Source of the DNA: Arabidopsis thaliana
Taxonomy: Eukaryota > Streptophyta > Magnoliopsida > Brassicales > Brassicaceae
Length of the DNA: 64,000 nt
Assembly (NCBI RefSeq): GCF_000001735.4
Contig: NC_003071.7
Coordinates: 18,575,443 to 18,639,442 of the forward strand
Direction: 5' to 3'
Shown here: in pieces, positions 33,867 to 44,670 of the stretch
Layout of the letters: each line of letters begins with the position of its first letter
Position numbering within the stretch: position 1 is the first letter of the stretch
The notes under the pieces: model-generated
Seen by the model: only the letters and a program-made list of their open reading frames with translations
What the model was told of the DNA's origin: nothing
Databases searched by the model: none
Position numbers and translations under genes: made by a program

Positions 33867-34950
33867 ATGGATACATTTCAAGGCAAGTCCGAAGGCCTGG
33901 AACCACAATTGGCATCGAAGGATCTTCAGGCGTCGAAGCCGATAATTTCATCATCTTCTTCGTTATCAGAGCGTCGATACAAGAGTGGTACTTTTCTTTT
34001 CTCCAATTCTCGATCATACTTGAATCATATGTGTTTCGTTTTGCTCCGAATTTCTAAATCAATCAGAATTACGTGGTTATGTATGGCTGATTTGTTAGAA
34101 TTATTAGTGTAGCTATAGACCAAGATTTTTTCTTACTCAAGAGTTGTGATTTTCTCTCGCAGGCAGAAAGATACCTATTATTGCTATTGAATGCCGTAGA
34201 TGCTTATCAGTCTCTTCTCCGGTAGTTATTGCCGACCCTTGCATGCACAGATTCTGCGGTTAGGTTCTTCTTTACTCTTTCTTTAACCCACTAGCTAATG
34301 TGTGTGACTGAAAACAATCAGGGTGTTTAGCTTTGTCTTATTTTAACACAAACCCCTGATTCTGGACTAACTTATTACCCTAACAAAATTGTCTTTTTTT
34401 CTTTCTTAATGCAACAGTGAAATGTATCTTATTCCTCTGGGGACGCCAGAAACGTAGAGAACCTTGTGTATGCCCCCTTGATGGAGAAAAGATGATTTGC
34501 TTACATCCTCCTATGAACATTGCCGAATCTGCGGCTGAGGAGATTACTGGCCTTGTCGACGTTTATAATCCTATGTTCAATCCACGCCATTACATGGTAA
34601 TTAATCAGTTCACCTCCTAATCAATTGAACATGCTCTAATATTCTTAGTAAGGGAGTAGTTATTAATATCTTTTCTAACTCTCTGCTTACGAACATTATG
34701 TTGTTTCTTCTTTGAACGGAAAATCATTATGCATTTTTAGGACATGGCCGAGACACAACTTGGTAAGTTCCTTGATATATGCTTTATGTATAGATGTTTT
34801 TAGACTTTGTTTTGTTGAACCTAACTCTTTTAGTTACACGTTTTTTTTGTAGCGCGGACATTTACACGGTTTTACTGTTTGGATCTCACTCTCCTACTCA
34901 TGGGGGCACTTGCGTACTGCTTCAAGTGTTCTAAAGCCTCCCGCACTTAG
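33867..34950 (+). CDS. RING-finger protein with C-terminal transmembrane segment
   Basis: Predicted RING-type E3 ubiquitin ligase anchored in a membrane. Exons 33867-33987, 34163-34258, 34418-34596, 34741-34762 and 34853-34950 give 171 residues. After a Ser-rich N-terminus the RING reads CRRC, CMHRFC, VKCILFLW, CVCP: Cys-X2-Cys, Cys-X-His-X2-Cys-X2-Cys and Cys-X-Cys-Pro spaced as in a C3HC4-like RING, with the final pair altered to C-V-C. The KCILFLWGRQ stretch after the third pair recalls the RNF170 class. A hydrophobic segment near the end (YCLDLTLLLMGALAYCF, about 143-159) is a likely membrane anchor. The first exon matches the neighbour's exon 1, intron and exon 2 in part, so the N-terminus seems to be borrowed sequence. 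E3 activity is inferred. Confidence 0.85.
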
Positions 34951-35586
34951 AAGTCTCTATTTTAATTCTCTTGGAACGACTTTATGAGTATGTTATAATT
35001 AAACTATTTTAATCCTGAATTCTGGTTATGGATCTGTGTCATTTTGGTCAAACTCATCATGTCTTTTTCTCCGATATCCATCCATTCCTAACCTTGTTAC
35101 TATTATCTATCAGTCTTTTTGATAATTAATACAAATGTTGATATGTAGAGTACGACGAATCGTAAATTGTAATAATTGTTTCGTTTTGCTGTAATTTGGC
35201 TCTATCTTTATACATTAGAAGAGATAATCAAAAAAGAGATAAAAATAAAGCCAAAATAAATGTGTTTTTTTTGCGCTGGTCAAAGAAAAAAAAAGAAGTC
35301 CAAATGACAGTTATACCCCTAATAACGCACCATGAGAACTCAGACGATTAAGGGTGTAATAGTAATAACAAGAAGTGAGTCTCCGGTCTGAAACTAATTA
35401 AGGAGACGGCAAGAGAAACAAGACATACGTTTGCTGTCCCACGTTGATCTTGTTGTTTACTCTCTCTCTCTCCTCCATCGGCGACGACCACCGGAGATCA
35501 GCGTCACCGTACCAAAACATCATTTACCTTCTTTTAGATTTGTTGTTTTTTAATCAGTTGAATCGGAATAAAATATCGCATCAGAG
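34951..35586. other. Intergenic: RING gene 3' UTR and PVA12 promoter
   Basis: No gene. A CT-rich leader (35461-35475) precedes PVA12. The rest is AT-rich. Confidence 0.55.
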
Positions 35587-37529
35587 ATGAGTAACGAGCT
35601 TCTCACCATCGATCCTGTCGACCTTCAATTCCCTTGTAAGCCTTATTTTTTCCTCAACTTTTCGATGATTCGCATATGTCTTAGATCCAACTTCTTCCGA
35701 ATTAGTTGTAATGATTTTGTGATTTCTTTCTTTGGATGTGTAGTTGAATTGAAGAAGCAGATCTCTTGTTCTCTCTATTTGGGTAACAAGACCGATAATT
35801 ATGTCGCCTTCAAGGTTAATTTCAATTTTTGAATTGGATATATATTCTTTTGTGTATATCTTAATGTTTTCAAGGGTCAATTATTTTTTAAAGGTTAAGA
35901 CGACGAATCCAAAGAAGTACTGCGTTAGGCCTAATACTGGTGTTGTTCATCCCAGATCCTCTTCTGAAGTTTTAGGTTTGTCTCTCTTTCTTTTCGTTAT
36001 TGATCTCCAATGGATAAAAGATGAGGAATTTACTAGTTTTGGGATCATGGTTTTGATTTTTTGTTTTGTTTTTTAATTAGTGACCATGCAAGCTCAAAAG
36101 GAAGCTCCTGCTGATCTGCAGTGTAAAGATAAGTTCTTGCTTCAATGTGTAGTCGCTAGTCCCGGAGCCACCCCCAAGGATGTTACACATGAGATGGTAT
36201 TACTATTTATTATTATTTAATTTGGAAGCTTTGGTTACTTAAGACAGTGTTTTATCGTGTAATGATGAACACTGCAGTTTAGCAAAGAGGCAGGGCATCG
36301 AGTTGAAGAGACTAAATTGAGAGTTGTCTATGTTGCTCCACCACGACCACCATCACCGGTTCGAGAAGGATCTGAAGAGGGCTCTTCACCGAGGGCTTCT
36401 GTCTCTGATAATGGGAATGCTTCTGATTTTACTGCTGTAAGTAACACACATCTCTTGCTGAGATATCATAGATTTTTTGTACTAGTGTTGATTTCCTTGC
36501 GTTATCTTTAATTTAGGCTCCAAGATTTAGCGCAGACAGGGTTGATGCTCAGGATAATTCATCTGAGGTAATTTAATAACCCATCTGACGCTTCATGTAA
36601 CTGAGCTAACTTGGCATGATAAAGAGTGGATGAGTTTTACACTATTACGCTACCTACATTAGTTTACCATTCAACCCTATGGAATTCTCTTTCTTGTCAG
36701 GTTGTTTAGAGCAGTTTAGTCTTTTTTTTGTTGAAGTTCAGATCATTCCAGTTATTAGCAACTTAATGGCTCTTTTATTGTACACTGCTTGATGTGAAAT
36801 TCTCAAACCTATTAGGCCAATAATCTTAACTTTTTGTTTATTACTGAAGAATTCTGAATAATCTTAACCTTGTTTGAATGAAGCTTTAACTAATTTCTGA
36901 AAATACTGTCGTCCAGAAGAATATTGTTTCCTCTGCTGTAGTTTTAGCTTTTTACTGATTATGCATGCAATTGAATTGGTCTAAGCTGCAACATATCTAC
37001 TAGCTATTAATTGGCACATTTTAGCATTGAAGTTACGAGACCTGAGTGATCATTCTATTACAATGTAATTTTGACACCTATCAATTTGTATGATATCAGG
37101 CAAGAGCTCTGGTCACAAAACTCACCGAGGAAAAGAACTCTGCGGTTCAACTGAACAACAGGCTTCAACAAGAATTGGTAAGCAACTTTTAAACTATTCC
37201 TTCCGGTGGTTGGTTTAAGAATCAAAGAAACTATTTGTCTGAAATGGGAATTGATGATTAACACTTTCATAACTAGTTACCCGGTTTTAGGAGTAGCGGC
37301 CATTTTCTTGTTATCTGAGTTGTTAGATTTAAGCTCAATGAAGTCTATGTACCCTGCTTTTCTTTTTTGTTGCGTAACAAGGACCTCTCGGATAACAAAA
37401 GATTTAATATTGCAGGACCAGTTGAGGCGCGAAAGCAAGAGAAGTAAGAGTGGTGGAATCCCTTTCATGTACGTTCTTCTGGTCGGCCTAATCGGTTTAA
37501 TCCTGGGATACATTATGAAGAGGACATGA
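35587..37529 (+). CDS. PVA12: Vesicle-associated membrane protein-associated protein PVA12 (VAP27 family)
   Basis: ER membrane tether; its MSP domain binds FFAT-motif partners such as oxysterol-binding proteins and links the ER to other membranes. Eight exons: 35587-35635, 35744-35814, 35894-35975, 36081-36196, 36278-36436, 36517-36567, 37100-37177, 37416-37529; 239 residues. The MSP domain is at about 5-125 (LLTIDPVDLQFPFELKKQISCSLYLGNKTDNYVAFKVKTTNPKKYCVRPNTG, the VAP signature). A Ser/Pro-rich linker (about 126-175) leads to a coiled coil (about 177-210) and a C-terminal transmembrane anchor (about 216-236, with the G-rich LLVGLIGLILGY dimerisation-type stretch). Length and architecture are standard. 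Confidence 0.96.
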
Positions 37530-38076
37530 TCAGATCCCTTCAACAAAATACTCCAAAAGTCTCAAAGTGCTTAAAAAAGCATTGAAAAGGAAAGAAATCA
37601 AATTGTGTGAGGAGGACAATCTTCTCTTCTGCCTTATCGTCGTCATGCACCTTTGGTTAAAATCTGAACTTAGTGCGTTAGAGGATTTGTATTACGGTTT
37701 CCATAAGACTTAGAATTGTCACAAAATCTCCTTTTTCCTCTCTCTTATTACAACTTTGTGTAGTCTTAAACACTTTTGTTTCTTCGTCTTCTCTCATCTT
37801 AACTTTTTCTCTCCATCTCTCATAGAATAAAGGGATGAAACATGTCGCCTTATCATTGTTTTAGTGAGGATACAAAGACTCTAAATAAGTCGGAAGGTTC
37901 TAACTCTACCTGGTACATCTTCGTAGCTACAAAACAAAACTCGCCGAGACATTAACCAAATGACAAATACGAACACACTCTTCCTCAGACATGATGATGA
38001 TTCAGAGATTTTGATTTTTCAAGAAAACTCTGTTTTTCCTCTTTTTGTTTTTGCCTCTTGGGGCATTTGGAGAGCA
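37530..38076. other. Intergenic: PVA12 3' UTR and CDS4 leader
   Basis: No separate gene. An in-frame ATG at 37960 would extend CDS4 by 39 codons, but that stretch is acidic and hydrophobic rather than plastid-targeting in character, so it is treated as leader here. Confidence 0.55.
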
Positions 38077-39905
38077 ATGGCGACTTTTGCTGAACTTGTT
38101 TTATCGACTTCTCGCTGTACATGCCCTTGCCGTTCATTCACTAGAAAACCCCTAATTCGTCCCCCTTTATCTGGTCTGCGTCTCCCCGGTGATACCAAAC
38201 CATTGTTTCGTTCCGGACTTGGTCGGATTTCTGTTAGCCGGCGTTTCCTCACGGCCGTTGCTCGAGCTGAATCAGACCAGCTTGGTGATGATGACCACTC
38301 AAAGGTAATCACTTTATGCTTCCTTCTCCTCAAAATCTGTAACTTTAGAAGAAGCAAGTTTTAGCTGAGATAGAAAGACTCATTTATTAGCTTTATTGAG
38401 AAATGACTTGATAGTGTTTAGGGATGAGAATCAGCCTAATTGTCTAGTCAGTGAGCCCTCGCTGATTTCTCAATTGGTTTATTCTTTTTTTTTAGGGAAT
38501 TGATAGAATCCATAACTTGCAGAATGTGGAAGATAAGCAGAAGAAAGCAAGCCAGCTTAAGAAAAGAGTGATCTTTGGTATTGGCATTGGTTTACCTGTT
38601 GGATGTGTTGTGTTAGCTGGAGGATGGGTTTTCACTGTAGCTTTAGCATCTTCTGTTTTTATCGGTTCCCGCGAATATTTCGAGCTTGTTAGAAGTAGAG
38701 GCATAGCTAAAGGAATGACTCCTCCTCCACGATATGTATCTCGAGTTTGCTCGGTTATATGTGCCCTTATGCCCATACTTACACTGTGAGTTTAGCTAAA
38801 ACGCTCTACGTCGAAGCTTGTCTTGTTATCCATGTGATATGACTTCTCCTTGACTGATTTTATGAAATATCTTTTTAGGTACTTTGGTAACATTGATATA
38901 TTGGTGACATCTGCAGCATTTGTTGTTGCAATAGCATTGTTAGTACAAAGAGGATCCCCACGTTTTGCTCAGCTGAGTAGTACAATGTTTGGTCTGTTTT
39001 ACTGTGGTTATCTCCCTTCTTTCTGGGTTAAGCTTCGCTGTGGTTTAGCTGCTCCTGCGCTTAACACTGGCAAGCTCTCGCCTTTTCTCCTCTTTTATAT
39101 CTCTAAAGTTCAGATTATTGAGGCCAAGCTCTCTGCTTTGTCCTACTTCAGATGTCCTTTTGACCAGTTTTTTTTCCTATTGTTTCTATAGGTATCGGAA
39201 GGACATGGCCAATTCTTCTTGGTGGTCAAGCTCATTGGACAGTTGGACTTGTGGCAACATTGATTTCTTTCAGCGGTGTAATTGCGACAGACACATTTGC
39301 TTTTCTCGGTGGAAAGGTAACACCAAGAATGATACCTCACAGATAAGTTTTTTTCTACAACCGCTTTGAAGTTGGATTTAACTAGAAAATGTTGCAGACT
39401 TTTGGTAGGACACCTCTTACTAGTATTAGTCCCAAGAAGACATGGGAAGGAACTATTGTAGGACTTGTTGGTTGTATAGCCATTACCATATTACTCTCTA
39501 AATATCTCAGTTGGCCACAATCTCTGTTCAGGTACTTAGAGATTTCATTTCGTTCTATCGAAACTCGGTTTTTCGTGATCTCTCTGTTTCTGAATTAGTT
39601 CATTTGTTTTCTCAGCTCAGTAGCTTTTGGGTTTCTTAACTTCTTTGGGTCAGTCTTTGGTGATCTTACTGAATCAATGATCAAGCGTGATGCTGGCGTC
39701 AAAGACTCTGGTTCACTTATCCCAGGACACGGTAAAGTCACCCCTAACTAATCCATAAATCAACGCCGTTCTTCTCACTCCCGCTACCTCTAACTTCCTT
39801 CTCATGCTTGCAGGTGGAATATTAGATAGAGTTGATAGTTACATTTTCACCGGCGCATTAGCTTATTCATTCATCAAAACATCCCTAAAACTTTACGGAG
39901 TTTGA
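38077..39905 (+). CDS. CDS4: Phosphatidate cytidylyltransferase CDS4 (CDP-DAG synthase, plastidial)
   Basis: Makes CDP-diacylglycerol from phosphatidic acid and CTP, the precursor of phosphatidylglycerol in plastids. Exons 38077-38304, 38496-38785, 38879-39069, 39192-39316, 39398-39531, 39616-39731 and 39814-39905 give 391 residues. Intron 3 uses a GC donor (ACTG then GCAAGC). The N-terminus (about 1-70) is Ser/Arg/Thr-rich with few acidic residues, like a chloroplast transit peptide. Several hydrophobic helices follow. The CTP transferase signature is near the C-terminus: SPKKTWEG, then [32 protein letters not shown], with the metal-binding Asp residues. I chose the ATG at 38077 for its transit-peptide character; an in-frame ATG at 37960 is possible. 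Plastid location is inferred from this and from the known CDS4/CDS5 pair. Confidence 0.93.
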
Positions 39906-42667
39906 TGATCTACCGGAAAGACCATATCTTTAGGAAACTTACAAGCATATCCATGGTAAGATCCGGCAATGTAGCTGTGAAACAAATGGTGCAGTGTTCT
40001 CTGTTGCTACCTTTGAAAGATGCAGAGGATTTGAAGGTGAAAGCAGAGCCTTGGTCTTTTTATCTGATTGCAGCCGGTTTGATGCTTCTTCGTTCGATGT
40101 AAAAACCGGTTTGGTTTATGTTTGATATAGTTGACCCAGAAGGGCAGTCTTTACTCTTTAGGGGTGCATAATTTGGTAGTTATACGGATTATTATTTTTA
40201 GACAAATTATCTTAGGAACTCTTTATTCTTATGAAAAAGGGAAATGTATAAAGTTTTGACTTCCCTTATTAAATTACCCTAAAACATGATTATGGCAAAT
40301 TCCATTATTTTGATGGTGATGGACTGAAAGGTCTACCACGACTCCATTTACGCTGCTCAATCCAATTTTTGTGTTTGTAGACAACACAGAGATTTATATC
40401 TACAATTTTTACACATATTTCTACTTCTACAGGATTTTGATTTTTTTTGTTGGCTTTATGTTTTGTTTTTTTGTCTTCTTTCTTATAAAATGGATAGAAA
40501 CTAAAAAGAGGTCTTGAGAAAAGAAAACCAAAAAAAAAGAGGACTAAAATGATGTGGGGTTGATAGAGAATGCGTTGTTCCCAAGCAGACTTTATAAATC
40601 GAGTGGAAAAAGGTAAATTAATTTATTTTTAAAGAACCAAAAGAAATCAATTATAAAGACGCAAAAAAGAAGAAGAAGAAGAAATGATTGGGAAGACGAA
40701 GGCATTGGTGGAGCGAGCATCAGCCTAAGATTTTGTATCTATCAAAGTTTATTCCTTTCTTATGAATTGTCACAAAGATTAGGTAAACTTTAACCACATT
40801 CATTTAAATATTTGTAACTAAGAAAGTAAAGTTATTTACGAATTTAGCTTTTGAGGCTGAGATTCTTGTATTTTGGTTTACTTTTCATGGAGCTTGTAAT
40901 ATAAATAAAGATGGTTCAAATTAGTAAGTTTACACTTTTAAAGCAAATTTACGAAATGTTTAGATTGTTATTTCTATAAATTTAATAAAGAAAAAAATAA
41001 TAGATGTAATATTTGTAAGCACGTAGGTGACTAGGTGTGTGCATGAATCGGTGTATTCTTAATTAATGTCTAAAGTAAAATTATGAAGGTTTCTTTGGCA
41101 GTCATGGAGACAACAAAAGTGTCTGTTGTCGGTTTGGCTCCATGTTTAATTTACGTTATTATATTTCTAGTTCAAATTCTCATATCTTATTGATGACGTC
41201 TTTTTTTTTTAGTTTTAAAGTTATTAAGTTAAAGCTGATGCATGCTTTTTATATTGTCAAAAGCTGATAATTTCGAAATTAGGCAACCAAAACAAAAACA
41301 TTTCATACAAAGTAACATGCAAACCTCGATCCGCTACTAGAGGTGTCACAACCAAACTTTTTCATATTATTAAAAAAATTCCTTCGTTTCTGTTTGCTTT
41401 TTTATTATAAATAATTTAAAACATGACTTTGGAAAGGTCTTTCATCATTTCAATTTTTTCCCGTAAAATTTTATTCCTCCAATAACAAACCTTATTCAAG
41501 TAGATTACTACAAGAACAAAACTTAACATTGTCTTTTGTTATCAAATTAACCGCACCCAAAACAAAGCTTCATCTAGTGTTTTATTAATCGTTAGGTAAG
41601 ATGCTAGTGGATTAGATATAGATCTTAGTAAATAAAGACGACAATAATTGATATTAACAGATATGTATACATTATCTGTTTTTTTCCATCCAGCCAATCT
41701 ATAAAAGTTACACGTTTTTTAGCTACTACGGGCTATGGCCATGATTAAACAATGTTTAGTTTCTACACCGACGTCATAAAACTATATCGATAATACTTAA
41801 ATGAAGAGGTTGGTCACAAATTAAGACCGTCCAATGTAGTTAACATATAAAAAAGTTCTATAATCAAACCTAAGATTATAATATCATGCACCAATGACTT
41901 TAGGAGCATGTGATTTCACGAACAAAAGTCGTATTACAATAATGGATATGTATATTTAAAGCTAAAAGCTTAGAAATACATTTAACCCCTACATCTAAAA
42001 TAAACATTGTACGAAATTAAAGTCCTAACCTTTTTTATGACGGAAAAACAAACTTTTTCATGGCCAAAAAATCCGTTAGGGACCCGAGACGATTAAACAA
42101 ACATTCAACCTTGGAAGCTCCAAAAACCTAATGATAAATTCAATTAGCTTTCACTTTTTGGTTGTAAATTTTAATACTATATACAACTATTTCATAGAAA
42201 TGTGTTATTTTGCATGTACCGTGACTATTCATTCACTAGTTCCTAATTACATTCTAATGACTAGATAAAATTGTTTTTTTCTTTCAAAATTGATAAACTA
42301 ACCTTTCTCAATGTATATGTAATAATGTATGACCTTAACCAGTTAACCCTAACAATGTAACAGGATCTTTACCAGAATTTTCCACAAGTCTATTTTAGTC
42401 CTAAGTAGACTCTGAAGATCCTAAAAAACATATCTCTTTAACAATTTCTGTTTTTGGACAAGAGATTTATGCATAAACTCAAAAAGAGCAAAATAAAATC
42501 TAACAAAAGGAGATTTTGATTATATATTCTGACTTCCTTAAAATGTTAAAACACAACAGTCTCGAAACTAAGAACATCATTGAACAACATAACAACATTT
42601 TAAAATCTGACAAAGAAAAACAGAGAAATTAGCTAAGCGAGAGAGAGATTTGTGGTTTCTTCTTCGT
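39906..42667. other. Convergent intergenic region between CDS4 and HAM1
   Basis: 2.8 kb with no supported gene. It holds the CDS4 3' UTR (to about 40260) and the HAM1 3' UTR at the far end. The rest is AT-rich, with an AGA-rich run at 40669-40683. The two genes point towards each other, so this is not a promoter for either. Confidence 0.5.
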
Positions 42668-44590
42668 CTAACATTTCCAAGCAGAGACAGTAACAAGTTC
42701 TTTCCTTTGCCAACACATGACAAGTGAAGACTGCCTTTTCTCAACGTGAAACCCTCTCACCGGATTTCTCTGCAACAAACACTCCGCCTGAGCTTCCGCC
42801 ATCTGACTCAAACTCGCCGGAGAAAACCCACATTGTGTAAACAAGATTCTCCACGGTGGAGATCTTTCAATCCAACGGTGTCGTTTCATCAACAGCTTCT
42901 CTATCGATGGTTGAACCCAAAACCTCTCGATACTCGAATCGTCCTGGTTCTGATTAGCATCAAGAGACTCAAGCAGAGAAGTGTGGTATTGAAGCGAATG
43001 AATCACTGCGTTTGGAAACGGCGCGTCGTTACGGTCACATCCTCTGTCTGAGCAAACGACGATGTTTGGTGATAGTTGTTTAAGGAATCGGAGGATTAAC
43101 GGAAGGTAACCGGAGGCGACGGAGTTTACTGGAAGATTCACTGCGATTGCTTCTTTTTCCGATGAACGTAGAGAGAGTGGCCAATAAGCTGGGTTTAGAA
43201 GAAGCTCTACGCTTAGTAACTCGATTTCGAAAGGAATCTTGACTTCTCCGGCGAATGTTTTGAGATTTTCCTCTGTGAAACGAAGCTCGAACTCGTCGGA
43301 GACTGTAGAAGGTGGAGGAGCAAAGACTGTTAATTTCAGAGACGATGCTCTGTTTCTTCTTCTTCCTCCAACTCCGGAAGCGAGTTCTTGCATTAGAGAC
43401 GACCATTGTCCTCCATATCCAACGTCGAAATCGATAATGTGGATCCGATCAAACCCTGATTCGTTGCAGGACTCAAGAATCGATTGATTCGCTGTGAAGT
43501 TAACGAATTGGAGAAACGGCGAGGTTTCGGAGAAGGATCTGTAAGCGGCGATTCGGAGAATCAGATTCTCCGGCGTGATTAACGGTGGTGATGATTCGTT
43601 GTGGATGAGTGAGAGGAGAGCTTCAGCGATGTGAGAAGCTGCTCTTTGAAACGGAGACTTGTGGTTACTACTAGTGTTGAGATGGTGATTGAGCCGCGCC
43701 AATATCCCTTGCGCGAGAACGGTGTGGTCGCCGTTGTTGTTTCCGGTGGTTCCGATTAGCTCCGCCGCGTTGAACAGCTGCTCGATGATGACTGACTGGT
43801 CATCGCCGGCCATTCCCGGCGACGGAACCGGAACCATAGCCACCGCCGTGGAAGAAGAAGACGACGGGAATTGTTGTTGCTGGTTGTTGTGATAAAACGG
43901 AAACTGAAACTGATGTTGACGACGAACCGGGTCGTGACCCGGATCCGGATCCGATAAAGGGAAAACGGGTTGATGAAGAGATCCGGAATTAAACCGTTTA
44001 GCCGGTGGAGATAACGGAGGATTATAGAACAGGCAATGATTTGAAGGATTGATCAAAGCTTCTGCTGGATTCGTAATCTCTTGAAACGGGAAGTTACACA
44101 GAAGATTCGAATTATCACTCACCGGAGCAGACACAGGCCCGGAACCAGACCCGAATCCGAAACCCGGGTCGAAAACACCGAAGGCAGAACCCGGGTCCAT
44201 GATAAGTCTCAAGATACTCTGCTCTTGACCAGGAGAAGAAGCAGAGAGAACACCGTCAAGATCATCCAAACCCATCTGACTACATTTATTGTTATTGTTA
44301 TCATCACCGGCGGTTACGGTGGTGTTGGTGACGGTGGTACCACCGCCGCCGTGAGAGGAAGACAGCGTGGTGGTGGTAGAAGAATAAGAAGCGAGAGGAC
44401 TAGGACTTCTTAGAGCGTCGAGAACAGACGTCGGCTCCGGTAAAAAACCACCGACAACATAACCAAGATCTTCTTGTTTTGCTTCGGTTTTGTCTTGATT
44501 GGACCAGATTTTCTGAGAATCTGAATAGAAAGAAGAAGAAGATAAACCAAACACCCCCTCCCCTTGAAACCTTTCAAAGGATAAGGGCAT
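42668..44590 (-). CDS. SCL27: GRAS transcription regulator HAM1/LOM1 (SCL27)
   Basis: Nuclear GRAS protein of the HAIRY MERISTEM clade, needed with its paralogues to keep shoot meristem cells undifferentiated. Intronless, 640 residues from the ATG at 44590 (MPLSFERFQGEGVFGL). The N-terminal half is low-complexity (Ser, Gly, Gln, Asn, Pro) with the conserved HAM start. The GRAS domain starts near residue 270: first Leu-rich region with the miR171 site encoding ILARLNH, then the VHIID-type IHIIDFDVGYGGQW at about 382-396, PFYRE-like and SAW regions, ending LVTVSAWKC. The upstream in-frame extension to 44626 has no ATG and is not translated. Expression is limited by miR171, whose complement is at 43686-43706. 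Confidence 0.97.
   Translation of the reverse strand: MPLSFERFQGEGVFGLSSSSFYSDSQKIWSNQDKTEAKQEDLGYVVGGFLPEPTSVLDALRSPSPLASYSSTTTTLSSSHGGGGTTVTNTTVTAGDDNNNNKCSQMGLDDLDGVLSASSPGQEQSILRLIMDPGSAFGVFDPGFGFGSGSGPVSAPVSDNSNLLCNFPFQEITNPAEALINPSNHCLFYNPPLSPPAKRFNSGSLHQPVFPLSDPDPGHDPVRRQHQFQFPFYHNNQQQQFPSSSSSTAVAMVPVPSPGMAGDDQSVIIEQLFNAAELIGTTGNNNGDHTVLAQGILARLNHHLNTSSNHKSPFQRAASHIAEALLSLIHNESSPPLITPENLILRIAAYRSFSETSPFLQFVNFTANQSILESCNESGFDRIHIIDFDVGYGGQWSSLMQELASGVGGRRRNRASSLKLTVFAPPPSTVSDEFELRFTEENLKTFAGEVKIPFEIELLSVELLLNPAYWPLSLRSSEKEAIAVNLPVNSVASGYLPLILRFLKQLSPNIVVCSDRGCDRNDAPFPNAVIHSLQYHTSLLESLDANQNQDDSSIERFWVQPSIEKLLMKRHRWIERSPPWRILFTQCGFSPASLSQMAEAQAECLLQRNPVRGFHVEKRQSSLVMCWQRKELVTVSAWKC
43686..43706 (-). 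promoter_or_regulatory. miR171 target site in HAM1 mRNA
   Basis: The plus strand here is identical over 21 bases to miR171a as I remember it (TGATTGAGCCG, then CGCCAATATC), so the mRNA, read from the minus strand, is fully complementary. This is the known cleavage site for HAM genes, lying over codons about 295-302 in the GRAS domain. Confidence 0.93.
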
Positions 44591-44650
44591 CGCCTCCTCA
44601 ACAACACAGAGTAACTGTAAAAACAAAAAACCCAGAAAAAAATAACCCTA

Positions 44651-44670
44651 GAGAGAGAGAGAGAGAGAGA
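44651..44670. repeat. (GA)10 microsatellite in the HAM1 5' leader
   Basis: Uninterrupted GA run (CT on the transcribed HAM1 strand) 60-80 bases before the HAM1 start codon, with a second shorter GA run near 44705-44712. CT-rich leaders are common in Arabidopsis and can be bound by BPC/GAGA-type factors. Confidence 0.9.

Noticed and set aside
39902-40102. 66-codon frame overlapping the CDS4 stop
   Set aside because: Lies in the CDS4 3' UTR in a different frame.
43080-43406. 108-codon minus-strand frame
   Set aside because: Shadow of HAM1 in another frame; Arg/Ser-rich composition comes from the GRAS coding sequence.
44591-44626. 12-codon N-terminal extension of HAM1
   Set aside because: Begins with a non-ATG codon; the conserved HAM start MPLSFE is at 44590.
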